This document shows positions 14,430-25,022 of a stretch of DNA of 64,000 nt, piece after piece; the stretch's first letter is position 1; each line of letters starts with the position of its first letter. The notes below the pieces were generated by a model that was not told the origin of the DNA, searched no databases, and worked only from the letters and a program-made list of their open reading frames with translations. Made by a program: the position numbers and the translations under genes. Origin of the DNA: Micropterix aruncella (taxonomy: Eukaryota > Arthropoda > Insecta > Lepidoptera > Micropterigidae); the NCBI GenBank assembly GCA_944548615.1, contig OX155961.1:16647629-16711628 (forward strand), written 5' to 3'.

Positions 14430-15948
14430 GAAAGTCTTTGGGTGATATAACCGATTTTTTACTTTGTTTATATATTCCAAAAGCTTTTCACAAATTCGTA
14501 CAACGATTACAAATAAGCTGTAAGGTCAGCTGGTATCAAATATGTTTTATTTGAAATCCAAATATTGATTGCTATAACAATCTATATCCAGCTATGATTG
14601 CTGAAAGAAGCCATATCCACGTTTTTTTATATCTGCAAAGCAGCATGCATTTTTGTACTTTTTTTTTCAATATTAAGTTGTAAAATTAGTAAAATAACTT
14701 ATTATCTTTATATATGAAACAGTTTTTTTCAATTTGGTAACATATGAGTGCATGGCATATGGCATGTTTTAGAAATCAAATCATGCATTCATTAATAGAA
14801 TTTTGTGGTGTAATCCTTAAGGCCCTTCTTTCGCGAAAAAAATCGCCTCTAACATCTCATTTGTGTAAATAGTGGCCATTGCCCCTTTCTCCACTCTAAA
14901 GACTCTAAATAAGCCCGCATACCTCGCTGTGCATAATTTTGTAGTTTGGGTCCTGTCCGGTGTTGCAATTAACGTTTGTTTTTCATTCGGCGTCAGAGTA
15001 ACCCTTTAACGGACAAAGCGGCGGAATTTTATTTCGTGGAATTGCTAAACTGGGCCCCGCACGGACGTTATTTACCCGCCTTAATTTTCTTCCCAGCGGG
15101 ACGTGCACTGAGATTAAATGGGTCAACCGACTTCAAAATTGATTTACGACTAAGAGTTTAGAGTCTCCGGATATGCATGTTTTTTTGGAGGAAATTGTTA
15201 CGTTTCTAACGGATATGAACCAATCTCTGATTTTACTTCACCTTATCTGCGATTCGGTCGCTCCGTTCGGTCGCTCCGTTCAATATAAAAGCTCAAAAAA
15301 AGCGATCATTGAAATTTCTATAATTATTTTGGTCCTGATTTGCACTCTGCAAAACCATTGATCACTTTTGAGACATGTTTGGCAGCCTTAGCTTCCTAGC
15401 AGAATTGAATGAAATATCGATGGCAGGCAGAACTTTCATTTTGGGCCCCCAAACTACCGTGGGACCTGATCCGCCAGACCGGCTGCACCGGCTTAGTTGC
15501 GCCACTGCCCATCAGCTTGAGGCAATTTTGGTAATGCGTCCTAAATATTTTTAGATTCTATTGTAACATTACTAGGTTCGTATATGTGTCGGAATCGCTT
15601 TGTTATCGTATTTTTCGCGACGTTTGTCGTCCATTCGTTCACAACAGCTTTCCTATGTTCTCTTTGTTCACCGAGTTTAAGGCGCTCATATGTATAATAG
15701 GATTTCGGCATAATGAAATTACCTGATATTGGGCAAAGACCTTGCACTTGTTATTGAGTACAATCATACATTATATAGGATATATGATTGCTCGATGTCA
15801 TAGTATGTTTTGGCAACATTTCTACGCCGGTACCATGCAAGTGGCGCTGATAGCATTGTCCGATGAAACTAATAGCAATTTATTTAGCTATCTATAATAA
15901 CATTGATAATGAATATTTATTATAAAGGTCTGATTAATCAAATCCTTC
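14430..15948. other. Long non-coding stretch, no element recognised
   Basis: AT-rich overall, with a GC-richer unique segment at about 14985-15165. I saw no RT, transposase, RNA gene or repeat shared with the rest of the window. Confidence 0.45.
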
Positions 15949-15969
15949 TTCTTCTCCGTCGTTCCCTTA

Positions 15970-16527
15970 TTACTGAGGATCGTGGCCACTAGACAACAGT
16001 TTGCCTACGAGGCTCCTCCACTTCGACCTGTCTTCTGCATGGCGGGTCGCAGATTGTATTGACCCTTTTGTAAATTCTTTGATGAGGTCGTTCCATCTGG
16101 CCGGTGATCTGCCTCTGCTTCTTCTTCCCTCCACTTGACCCCCGGAAAGCATTTTTTCCAGATTCTCTGGGTTTCTCCTGGCAACATGACCGAAGAACTG
16201 CAGGACCCTTCCCATGCATACGGTGGAGAGTCTCACTTGGATGCCGAGTTCTTCCAGGACAGATTTGTTGGTGCGGCGTGCTGTCCATGGGATTCCTAGC
16301 ATTATACGCCAACACCACATCTCCAGTGCATCGATTTTGGTGCATATCCGAGCCTTCAGGGTCCATGTCTCCGATGCATAGAGAAAGATCGAGAAAACCA
16401 GAGCTCGAACCAGCCTGACCTTAGTCCGCTTGCTCATACCCCGATTCTTCCACAGCTTTTCTAGCTTGCTCATGGCCGATCTTGCCATCTGGCTTCTGCG
16501 TGAGACTTCCTTTTCACAGATAATCAA
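15970..16527 (-). pseudogene. Non-LTR retrotransposon ORF C-terminal region (RTE-like), 5'-truncated
   Basis: An uninterrupted 185-codon minus-strand frame ends …LLSSGHDPQ*. It contains SKRTKVRLVRALVFSIFLYA followed by SETWTLKA, DALEMWCWRIMLGIPWTARR and the late block FGHVARR…RGRSPARWNDLI. These are the thumb and C-terminal blocks of RTE-type LINE polyproteins. The catalytic YADD and the endonuclease lie upstream and are missing. After the stop only ~20 bases remain before a GAAGAAGAAG run (minus-strand reading near 15960-15945), which looks like the element's simple 3' tail. The frame is intact, so this is a relatively young but dead-on-arrival copy. The initial Met is not a real start. Confidence 0.85.
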
Positions 16528-16529
16528 AT

Positions 16530-16736
16530 AAATCCAATAATTTTACGAATTTTAACACAAATGACATTCAATTATTAGTGCCATATATCGCTTTTTTTCA
16601 TGTAGACTGATGACGTGACAGAAATAATACGAAGAGATAGAATGCCATTTATTAATCTATCTGAACGTTAAAGTGCGTAATTATTACGTATTGAAACCTG
16701 TATGACAATTTGAAAATTCATATTTTATGTAAATAA
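16530..16736. other. AT-rich spacer
   Basis: Nothing recognised between the LINE fragment and the inverted-repeat element. Confidence 0.4.
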
Positions 16737-17038
16737 TGGGCTCGATTGCGTTTCTTCGTGAACTAAAATCGGAAATTAGTCCGTGTGAACGAGACAGGGC
16801 AATACGCTAGAGCGGAGTGTGAGATGCCCGGTTGTCACTTTTTCGCATTAAAACTGCCCGCCAAGGTCAAATCTTACACCGCACGAAATATGCTCGAATT
16901 TATTCGGACGAGTATAAGTTCGCCAGTTAGTATTTATCGACGATCGTTCGTTTCATATTCCGCTCTAACCTATTGCTCTGTCTCTTTCGCTTGGACTAAT
17001 TTTAGTTTTAGTTCACAAAGAAACGCAATCGGGCCCAG
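16737..17038. mobile_element. Short DNA transposon (MITE) with ~88-bp terminal inverted repeats
   Basis: The left end TGGGCTCGATTGCGTTTCTT is mirrored by the right end, which reads TGGGCCCGATTGCGTTTCTT on the opposite strand. The match continues through GTGAACTAAAA, AATTAGTCC, GAGACAG and GCAATA to TAGAGCGGA, about 88 bases with scattered mismatches. The total is ~300 bp with no transposase. The GGGC start resembles PIF/Harbinger ends, but I could not settle a target-site duplication. Confidence 0.8.
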
Positions 17039-17204
17039 TATGAGCTATGATTTAAAAATTCGTTTGTTATTATATTATTATTTTATTTCAAGATAGAATA
17101 TCGTAAAGCCATGTATAAAGCGCTATTTATAATGCACCGCTATACTGTTTTACCGAGAACACTGCCATATTGAACATAAGAGAAGATCAATAAATTGTTG
17201 GAAC

Positions 17205-17480
17205 TATGAACCAGTCGGGAGGCCGGAGAACGAGTCGGAAGGTCGGAGAAATCTGGCCATAACTGGTAGCGAGGGCGCTTGGTCTGCCCGCTGGGTTACC
17301 TACCCGGTGCCCGGCGATAAGAGTTGGTCTCTCGCGGGCTAGTTGGCGGGCCTAGATAGTGGATTGCCATTGTCTAAGTATTCTACGCTCATCACAAGTT
17401 TGAAAGAACGATCACGTATTGCTATACCAGCCTGGGGTGACGGGTTCGCCCGTTGTAGTCGACCAAATGTTGGAGCTGTC
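17205..17480 (+). mobile_element. Family A retroposon, 5'-truncated copy
   Basis: Contains GGCCATAACTGGTAG, CGGGCTAGTTGGCGGGCCTA, TCTACGCTCATC and the 3' terminal GGTGACGGGTTCGCCCGTTG. It begins about 270 bases from the 3' end. Confidence 0.65.
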
Positions 17481-18110
17481 AGTGCCATCTGTAGATGCAA
17501 TTGCCAAAAAAGCAAGCTTTTATGTTGCTTTCTTATTTTCTTTACTACTGCTGCTTTTCGTAGTAAATCTTAGCTGCCAGATGGAAGTACGGCATTGAGT
17601 AATCTAATACGCTATATAATCGAGGGTACAAGTAACAAGTAGAGTGCGAGTAACGAATACGAATACCTAACAGAATATTTTGTTTATACCTATCGCACGA
17701 ACAACGTCGTATGATCTTTTCACTTTCACAAGTCACAACTAGAGAAACACCACACGGCCCGCCACACTTAGCCGTGTAGCCACGCACTCGGCGCGGCGCG
17801 CGACATTCTCGAAAAAACCCCGCAGAGTAACATTGTTTCCTTTTCCATTTTATTGTGCTTTGTCCCGCTCCCAGTGGAGCTAAAGAGAGAATACGTGTTA
17901 CTTTTCGCGCTCTACTCTGTCGCGCCGCGCGCCCGCGGTCCGCTACTCCGGACCCCCCAACAATTTGACTACGGAACCCATTACGGCCTTTGGACAGCGA
18001 CCTAAATGGGTCGCGGTGCCTGGCGTAAACGCATTTTGGCTTATGGGAACGAAAAAATATAGGGGAAATAGGACTTATTCGAAAATGGAAATTATTATTA
18101 TTTATATCAA
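17481..18110. other. No gene recognised
   Basis: A 195-codon minus-strand frame crosses this stretch but has no known domain. The GC-rich part at 17750-17960 looks like unique DNA. Confidence 0.4.
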
Positions 18111-18194
18111 CATAAAATACTCTACAATGCATTAAAATACTCTAACATAACACCATTAAAATATAAAATCGAAGACTATCGCGGTTGTTTGACA

Positions 18195-18394
18195 TTATAA
18201 ATAGGATAGAAAACGAATTTACCGCGTGAAATTTGTAGCACCCGACGTTTCGGTGACGTTGCAGCCGCCGTTGTCCAGGGTAGACTGAAGAGCTGTCAAT
18301 CCGTTGTTTTGCGGGTAGGCCGCGTACCGCTTCCGCCACAGCGTAGATTATAACGGTGGTGGGGGGCCGGGCTCGGAGCGCGGGAATTTTGAAA
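18195..18394 (-). repeat. Penelope terminal inverted repeat, left arm
   Basis: Pairs with 18920-19115 as reverse complement over about 195 bases. It includes CCCGACGTTTCGGTGACG and the C-terminal codons. A few mismatches, such as TAAACGTCGGG in the right arm for GAAACGTCGGG, separate the arms. Confidence 0.85.
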
Positions 18395-18904
18395 ATCCGT
18401 CTTGCACACAACACTCACTGTATCCTGTTTTACGTCTTTGCGTTCGGCGTTCGGCGGCGGGAACATTTTAAGAAGAGAGTTCCACGTAGAAGAGAGTTTG
18501 TAACCGTCGTCTCTGTTAAAGTTCGGGGTTCTTCTTATTTCAATGGCTTCCCGGATCATGCGAGGAAAGTAGAATTGTTCTTTGGATAGCACAATGGGAT
18601 TTTGAAACTGCATCCAGTGGTTACTTCCGCTATCCAATATATGTTCGCAGATCGCCGATTTTTCTCGCTGAACGTTTTTAACAGCTTTGATGTGTTCTGA
18701 CAGTCGCGTGGCTATGGGCCGTTTCGTTTGTCCAACGTAGGCTAGACCGCAGCTGCATTCGACTTTATACAAACCCGGGGTTTGCAGTGGTATTACATCC
18801 TTTACAGGCCTCAAAAATCGAGCTATATTTTGGGTCGGTTTGAAGATCGTTTTTATATCGAATCTGTTTAGCATCTTACTTATTCGATCTGTCATTCTTA
18901 CCAT
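18296..18904 (-). pseudogene. Penelope-like polyprotein C-terminus with GIY-YIG endonuclease
   Basis: The 202-residue frame has the GIY-YIG nuclease signature: PGLYKVECSCG (residues 43-53), AYVGQT (55-60) and TRLSEH (66-71), then ICEHILDSG (86-93). Cysteines between the GLY and YVG motifs are typical of the Penelope subgroup. In these retroelements the domain nicks target DNA and is fused behind an RT. The RT itself is missing here because the copy is truncated at its N-terminal side, so the first Met is not a true start. The C-terminal ~90 residues (KEQFYFPRMIREAIE…) are shared with the fragment at 13248-13539. The frame is free of stops and the catalytic motifs look intact, so the copy is young, but it cannot be autonomous. 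Confidence 0.88.
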
Positions 18905-18919
18905 ACGTCAAGGGCGAAA

Positions 18920-19115
18920 CAATTCCCGCGCTCCGAGCCCGGCCCCCCACCACCGTTATAACCTACGCAGTGGCGGAAGCGGTACGCGGCCTACCCGCAA
19001 AACAACGGATTGACAGCTCTTCAGTCTACCCTGTACAACGGCGGCTGCAACGTCACCTAAACGTCGGGTGCTACAAATTTCACGCGGTAAATTCGTTTTC
19101 TATCCTATTTATAAT
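18920..19115 (+). repeat. Penelope terminal inverted repeat, right arm
   Basis: Inverted copy of 18195-18394. It lies directly after the truncated coding region and before the right target-site duplication. Confidence 0.85.
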
Positions 19116-19116
19116 A

Positions 19117-19598
19117 CCATTAAAATACTCTACAATGCATTTGTTCGTAGTGTCCTAGAATTCGGAAGTTTAGTTTGGAGTCCCCAGTATGCTGTTCACG
19201 TAGATAGGATTGAGAGGGTACAAAATAAATGTTTAAAATCATTAGACTTTCGGACAGGTAGCCTCTGCACCGATTACGCAGAGAGAGTAACAACACACAA
19301 AATGCATTTTTTGTATTCAAGACGAAAATTCTTAGACAGCATTTTCTTATATAAAATTATTCATAACCACATCAACTCTGCACCCCTTTTGAAACAAATT
19401 CTTTTTAAAATCCCGCGGTCTTCCTACTCACGTTCAAAAGATACTTTCTATATTCCCTCTTTTCATTCAAACTACGCAAAAAATACCTTCTTCATACGCT
19501 CTTGCATGTGTTATAATGAAGTTTTGAACGACATAGATATATTCTCAGTGTCATTAATTACTTTTAGGAAACAATTGAGTGATTTGTTGTTGCATTAG
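19117..19598 (+). pseudogene. Jockey-type LINE reverse transcriptase C-terminus
   Basis: The frame reads IKILYNAFVRSVLEFGSLVWSP, then HVDRIERVQNKCLKSL and, near the end, TFRKQLSDLLLH*. The block LYxAFVRSxLEYGSxxWSP…RIERVQ is characteristic of the RT thumb region of Jockey-like LINEs. It is open to a natural stop and followed by a 3'UTR with an A-rich (AAATAC)-type tail ending near 19815. The catalytic RT and endonuclease are missing. The Penelope element at 18163-19115 is inserted at its left edge. The apparent start at 19068 is Penelope sequence reading through the junction. Confidence 0.85.
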
Positions 19599-19815
19599 TT
19601 TTAGTTAAATTATTAGTTTACAGCTAATAATTTAGGTACTCGTACTAAATGAAAATAGTTCGATTCGACTACAAATTTACATTGTTGTGGCTACATTTAC
19701 AAGTTTTGTTCAAATTAATGGTACTGTAGGTCTATTTCTTTAAGTGTATTTGTTAAAACAATTGTTTATGACTGTTTTTTACCTAAATAAAAAAATACAA
19801 AAATACAAAAAAAAT
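19599..19815 (+). mobile_element. LINE 3'UTR and A-rich tail
   Basis: Continues from the RT C-terminus at 19117-19598 and ends in AAAAAAATACAAAAATACAA. Confidence 0.6.
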
Positions 19816-19959
19816 AAGTGAAAAACATTGAAATCGAATAGTGTACGCGTGTAATGGTTAAGGTTGTTCGAAACGACTCATTGATATACTTTTCCATACA
19901 TTTGGAATATATTTAAATTATAGATACTTGTAGTGGCAATACGGCGATGATACGATTTT

Positions 19960-20310
19960 ACGCTTGATACGCCAGCTAGGCCTTTGTTTAGAGATCTCTG
20001 CATCATGACGCTGCCGTCCATTTATATAATGGAAGTAGCGCTGTTTGTTCACAGAAAGCTAGCCGATTTTGAAGTGAATGGTGTGCATCACCACTATCCA
20101 ACAAGATCCCGTAGCATGCTACGTTCGGTAGGTCATGCATTATCCAAGTCGGAGAGGCTAGCCTATATCGCCGGCCCAGCGGTTTACAACAAACTCAGCG
20201 AGCACATTAGGCAGGCGCAATCTCTTGACGTGTTTAAGAGACGCCTTAAGAGGTATCTCACAGATAAGGCGTTTTACTCACTGGATGAATATTACTCCAG
20301 TGAAGTCTGA
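19960..20310 (+). pseudogene. LINE ORF2 C-terminus, 5'-truncated
   Basis: Reads PLFRDLCIMTLPSIYIMEVA, then VHHHYPTRSRSM, YIAGPAVYNKLSEHIR and FKRRLKRYLTDKAFYSLDEY before a stop. The order LPSxYI…HxYxTRxK…YNxLP…FKxxLKxxLxxKAFYS is the extreme C-terminus of many arthropod Jockey/CR1-group ORF2 proteins. No catalytic motifs are present. A T-rich 3'UTR follows, ending in (GAATAT)n near 20540. Confidence 0.82.
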
Positions 20311-20545
20311 AATGCTTTGGTGGCTAAAGTGTTTCTTGATTTCTTTGCATTTTTTCTTGTATTTCCTCTTCTTACAATATTCTTGGTTTTTTTGTCTTTT
20401 TTTTTTGTTTATTGTTATTTTTTCTTTACGATAAAAAAATGTTTGTTTGCTAATATGTATGGATGTTTGCCAATCTGTATCTGACTTGTATACCAGTATA
20501 CTAAATGTATATAAAATGAATATGAATATGAATATAATATATGCA
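20311..20545 (+). mobile_element. LINE 3'UTR with GAATAT tail
   Basis: Extends from the stop at 20310 to the repeat ATGAATATGAATATGAATAT. It belongs with the ORF2 C-terminus to its left. Confidence 0.55.
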
Positions 20546-20864
20546 GTTGATAAACAAATTCATATACAGCATTTCACGAACAAGCCCCACACGCCCCTCT
20601 CTCTTTTCTATACCCCTGAGCCCGCTGCTCAGCGAGACATCAGTTCCACCATAAATTCAAGAGCTCACGCGCGCTCAACCAGTAGTGTTGTAACCATGGA
20701 ACGAAGAGTGGACGCACAGCCAACGAGTTACAACTGTATCGCGATCTCAATATGCACAAGCGCTAATAAAATCTCAATCAGCTCAAACAAAAATTTTCAT
20801 TTTAACGACTATTACTGTCGCTCGAATCACGCGTATATGTCGCAGACTATTCAGGAGAGAGGAA
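20546..20864. other. Unique stretch, nothing recognised
   Basis: GC-richer than its surroundings at 20580-20760. No known element. Confidence 0.4.
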
Positions 20865-21305
20865 TTATTGAAACATTTGTCCTGTCTTAAACAAGTAAAC
20901 CAAACATTGCAAGTTGCGCAGAAATTTATATTAAAAATTATTCTACGTAGACCATATCGCCATCCCACTAATGAACTGTATAAGGAAGCTAAAGTTCTTG
21001 ATTGTAGGCAACTTTTTCTAAAAACTTCCCTCTTAAGGCTATTTTTGGACAATAACTCAAATTTAGGAATAATTCAGAACCGGCGACCAACGAGACAAGT
21101 TGTAGAAAATAGCTTAATAATACCCAGAAGGAAAACATCATTTGGTCAAAGACATTACTCTTTCATTGCGCCGAGATTTTACAATCTGATCAATATGGAA
21201 ATAAAAATTAATTTGACATTTAGGGAATTCAAAAATAAATTAAAGAAATGGTTATCGAATCATGACAGACTAACCATACATCAAATGTTAGAAATAATAG
21301 TATAA
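20865..21305 (+). pseudogene. LINE ORF2 C-terminus, 5'-truncated
   Basis: An open frame reads TLQVAQKFILKIILRRPYRH, then KTSFGQRHYSFIAPRFYNLI and FREFKNKLKKWLSNHD. It matches the C-terminal region of the fuller LINE on the minus strand at 27252-28319 (LTKAQKLLLRVIHRKNRRHP…TTFAQRHIFYIAPKLYN) and the copy at 58188-58667, so these three belong to one clade. The RT catalytic region is absent. Confidence 0.85.
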
Positions 21306-21868
21306 TAAAACTTAGGTGCACAAATTATTAACATATTTTTAAACTTATATGTTAAGTATATTTTAACATTGAACTAACTACCAAAAAATATTTGACTTTG
21401 ACAATGAATTATACTTTTAGACTAGGTATTTTTTATATTAAATCTTAACATAATATTAAATATTAATGACTGTTTCTTTCTTTTCTCACATATAACTTTA
21501 TTTATATTATTTAATCGAATTTTATATTATATTTATTGCCGATTTAATAATGGAATTGCATTTTATTTATTATATATTTTTAATATTTTTTTATTATTAT
21601 TATTTTTTATTTTATTCTGAAGACCACATTTTAGGGCAATTTAGTGTCATTAGCTTTTTACTAAAACTTGTACATTTGTAGGCAACCAAGCAATCAAGCA
21701 AACTTGATTGTAATATTGGAGTCCTGTCCACCCTAGAACGGGCTAGTCCCAGTTGGGTGACAGAAACAAATAAGCAAAAGGTTAAGGTTTTGCCATTCGG
21801 TTCCTGTTATTTTTGTAAGCTAATCAATGTTTTATAGTAATTAATTCTTAAATAAATAAATAAATAAA
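21306..21868 (+). mobile_element. LINE 3'UTR with AAAT tail
   Basis: The second half (21445-21865) is shared with 9450-9872, including CTAGAACGGGCTAGTCC. It ends in AAATAAATAAATAAATAAAT. Confidence 0.75.
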
Positions 21869-21869
21869 T

Positions 21870-22305
21870 AAACATCTCAACATAATATTTGTTACTTTTA
21901 AAACAAATAAATTAGATTACTTTTCAATGAAACCAATTTTATATAATTGCGAATGAGTTTCAACGATTGGAAGTAGTCAGTTTTTATAAAACTTTTAGTG
22001 GTTTTTGTCTAAAAAATATAAGGAAGATATCCGAACGCAGTACATGTAATAAGGTTCACATTTAGTTAGTCACAATTAGATTCACGTTTTTTTTAATAGT
22101 TAAGAATTAGTCTCTATAACTTCAATATATTAGTAAAGTAAGTAGAATGAAAAAAGCAAAGCGCCAAGGCGTATGCTTGTAAAAATCGTAGACATATCGG
22201 CATCTCATTTTATAAAAAAGACTATTCTGTCACGGATTAATATCTGATAACCAGGGACTTTCCAATTGTTTCGGTATTTTTTCTCCTGAGTTTTCGATTT
22301 TAAAG
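21870..22305. other. AT-rich spacer
   Basis: Nothing recognised. Confidence 0.45.
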
Positions 22306-22306
22306 A

Positions 22307-22361
22307 TGGTAATGAGGATCAACACGGATATCAGTTGGTAATGAGGATCAACACGGATATC
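22307..22361. repeat. 29-bp tandem duplication
   Basis: TGGTAATGAGGATCAACACG begins at 22307 and again at 22336. The copies are identical over the visible unit. Confidence 0.85.
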
Positions 22362-22429
22362 AACCTTTAAGTTTGCAGACGAACCGGATAAATTCGTGAA
22401 ATGTTTATTTATATTGTAATCGTATACAG

Positions 22430-23090
22430 CAGCGGTTTCCAACGTGTGGGTCGCGACCCACTGGTGAGTCGCTAGTCGATTCCATGTGGGTCGCGAACAC
22501 AACGTATGAACGTAGGGCAGATAGACGACGAGATAGATTGACGAGTCTGTGTATTTAGGATACCTACAGATAATATAATTAAATCAAATAAAGATAGCAC
22601 TTGAAAATAATACAATATAAGCGGGAAGATGAAATAGCTGCGCGAAGAGACAGTGCCGCGTCTCTAGCCTCGTCTCGCTCGCCTCCGGCGACACGCGGCC
22701 AGGCGGCATAACGTCGTATTTGTGTAAAGTAGATTCTTCTGCTATGACAAGTATGCAGACAAAGTACAAAAACAAGCTAGATTTGACAAATTCTCTGCGC
22801 TTAAAAATATCTCGCATTAAAGTTGACGCTGTAATTTTGAAAAATAGAAAGCAAGCTCATCCGTCACACTGAATTATTTCGCCGTTTCTAGTTTCTTAGT
22901 TTCTATTTTTTGTATTGTCGCACATTTCAATTTCCTACAAAATAAAGACTTACTTATTATACTTACAAATGAATTGTTTATTTTTTACATCAAAACACTC
23001 ACTAACTTTTCTGAAAAATTCCTCGCTGGGTGGCAAAATATTGTGATTTTAAAAAGTGGGTCACGAGGTCAATTAGTTTGGGAACCCCTG
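22430..23090. mobile_element. Non-autonomous hAT-type DNA transposon
   Basis: The left end CAGCGGTTTCCAACGTGTGG and the right end, read on the opposite strand as CAGGGGTTCCCAAACTAATT, share the hAT CAGxGGTTxCCAA terminus, followed by CGCGACCCAC / CGTGACCCAC. The flanking 8-mers GTATACAG (22422-22429) and GCATAGAG (23091-23098) agree at six of eight positions and fit the hAT nTnnnnAn preference on the left. The 661-bp interior has no transposase frame. Confidence 0.85.
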
Positions 23091-23319
23091 GCATAGAGCA
23101 TAGTCATTACTGTACTATATACATATACTAGCAAATCGTGGTAATAAAATCTTTTATAAGCAGATATTATGACTCAATGTACCAGAAATCAACAAATAGT
23201 GACAGCAGAGTGAAGGTGTTTTAATTGCTACGGGCTAACCTGTCACCCCAGGGAGTTATAACAACTATCCTTTCTCCCGTGGGATGAACGAGAAGCCTTT
23301 GTACTACATAATCCACAGT

Positions 23320-23490
23320 CAAATTACGCCCGAAATATAAGCGAAAAACTGAGTCGGAGCGCCATTTATCCAAGATGGTGACTGGAGGGCCACAGATTGA
23401 GCAGTACACCTTTATGAACATCCGTGCCAAGTTTCAAAACATTAATAGTTATTTCCGTCGGACGTCGAACTTTGTTCCTATTTGACCGGT
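23320..23490 (+). repeat. Diverged direct repeat, copy 1
   Basis: Shares GAGTCGGAGCGCCATTT, CAAGATGG, TGCCAAGTTTCAAA and GTTATTTCCGTC blocks in order with 24195-24385. The family is not recognised. Confidence 0.7.
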
Positions 23491-23841
23491 AACATAACAT
23501 AAAGACGCCGCTCTGCCATGCGATGAATTATATATTTTTTCACTTACTTTTTACCTCGGCAGTCCAACATAAATATATTTATGTAATTCAGATAAGTGTG
23601 GCTTTTAGAAGATATTATTTGGTCATCGATATTTCTTTTGGTTAAAAAGTAAACTTCGTATATGTTAAAAAAAAGAGTTTTTGATTTTACCAATTATCAT
23701 TTATTTTCAAATGGATAGGTATTTTTCCTCCGAAAATGATTTTGTCATCATTGAGTTATCCGAAAATGATATCCCATTTGGCTTAAAATCTACAGTTTAA
23801 GAGATATACGGCTCAAAGTGAAGCGAGGCTGAATCACATCA

Positions 23842-23858
23842 CCCCCCCCCCCTCCCCC
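23842..23858. repeat. Poly-C run
   Basis: Eleven C, one T, then five C. Confidence 0.9.
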
Positions 23859-24017
23859 TGCCACCTGTGCGGGGTCACCGATGGTACCCGGCCTAAATCC
23901 ACTCAGGACCAACTAAGAAATAGTTGGTCAAAGTATGAGACTTTATTCACAAAATGCAGGGTTCCTATACAAAATGTAGCGCTAAATCCCTAGCTAGATT
24001 GTCAATTGTCAGTTGAG

Positions 24018-24049
24018 TAGATTACTTTCATGATTATGAAAGTAATCTA
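24018..24049. repeat. Perfect 14-bp hairpin
   Basis: TAGATTACTTTCAT and its exact reverse complement are separated by a four-base loop. An ATGAAAAAACTGTATATGAC direct repeat follows at about 24053 and 24101. Confidence 0.85.
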
Positions 24050-24194
24050 TCATATGAAAAAACTGTATATGACATGAAATAACATAGAATAATAGATGAT
24101 ATGAAAAAACTGTATATGACATTTTTATACAAAATTATATAAGCTTTATATTTACTTCAAGATTAATTTCGATATCGCTAACAGATAGCGAGTT

Positions 24195-24385
24195 AAAGGC
24201 GAAAAATTGAATCGGAGCGCTATTTTTCAAAGATGGCGGCTCGAGCGCAACAGATAGAGTAGGAGACATTTGGTATGTTTAACAGTACGCCTTAAAGAAC
24301 ACCTATGCCAAGTTTCAAACTATTGACAGTTATTTCCGTCAAACGTCGAAATTTGTTCTATTTGACTGGGCTATTAGCGTAAATT
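24195..24385 (+). repeat. Diverged direct repeat, copy 2
   Basis: Second copy of the unit at 23320-23490. It has an insertion of about 35 bases between the CAAGATGG and TGCCAAGTTT blocks. Confidence 0.7.
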
Positions 24386-24389
24386 TGTA

Positions 24390-24500
24390 ATTCGAATTTG
24401 TCGCGGATCAAAGACGCCCTTTGCCCGTCAAACACTATCGTTATCGGATAGTCAACTGATCGTTTCTAAGGATAGGTGATCCCAGGTCAACAACTACCCT
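24390..24500 (-). mobile_element. Family A relic, minus strand
   Basis: TTCGAATTTGTCGCGGATCA, then AAAGACGCCCTTTGCC and CGTTTCTAAGG correspond to the central block of family A (compare 30850-30960). Strongly diverged. Confidence 0.45.
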
Positions 24501-25010
24501 CGTTTCTTAGGAAAATATATTTTAAAAACACTTTACTTGAATAAAGTACATAGATGGATGTAGAACTACATAAAGACACTACATATATGGATAACACTAC
24601 ACTACACTAGAAACTACATAAAGACAATACATATATGGATAAACCCGAGGTAGTAGGTATAAATTAGGAGTAGTGTTTTTTTTTTTTCAAAAAAACCTAC
24701 GTTTTTTTTAATACAATGATTTTGTATCACTCCTTACGATGCAGCCCCTGTTATATAGTAAATAGGTATTATTACTTGCCTTTAGTAGTTATGTATCTAT
24801 TATTATACAATATATAATATAATATTATTTGTACACGTATGTATACTAAGAGATAAGCTGTTTAATCAGTTGTTTTCATTTAATATTACAACGGTTAGCT
24901 GTGAGAAATTGTTTGGGAAGCCCGCCGTTTGTAAGAATTTAAAATTTAATCTAAGTTTTTCTTTTTCGTTGTTAGTGTTTTTGGTACAATAAAGTTATAT
25001 TTTCTTTCCT
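24501..25010. other. AT-rich DNA, nothing recognised
   Basis: Includes T-runs near 24670-24710 and no coding signal. Confidence 0.5.
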
Positions 25011-25022
25011 GTTCCAAAGTGG

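Larger units (their letters stand above)
18163..19115 (-). mobile_element. Penelope-like element, truncated, with inverted termini and target-site duplication
   Basis: The element is flanked by an 11-base direct repeat ACCATTAAAAT (18152-18162 and 19116-19126). On the minus strand it carries the end of the polyprotein (18296-18904) and a 3' region ending in CTATCGCGGTTG… reversed at 18164-18200. The segment 18920-19115 is an inverted copy of 18195-18394, so the 5' truncation point is capped by the element's own 3' end in opposite orientation. Penelope-like elements are known for such inverted or partial terminal repeats. Confidence 0.85.

Noticed and set aside
14233..14450. Glycine-rich protein frames
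   Set aside because: Two overlapping frames both glycine-rich because of the G-rich tract. No other support.
17545..18132. A 195-codon minus-strand ORF
   Set aside because: No domain, irregular composition, and its N-terminus is the reverse reading of LINE and target-site sequence, so it is probably a chance frame.
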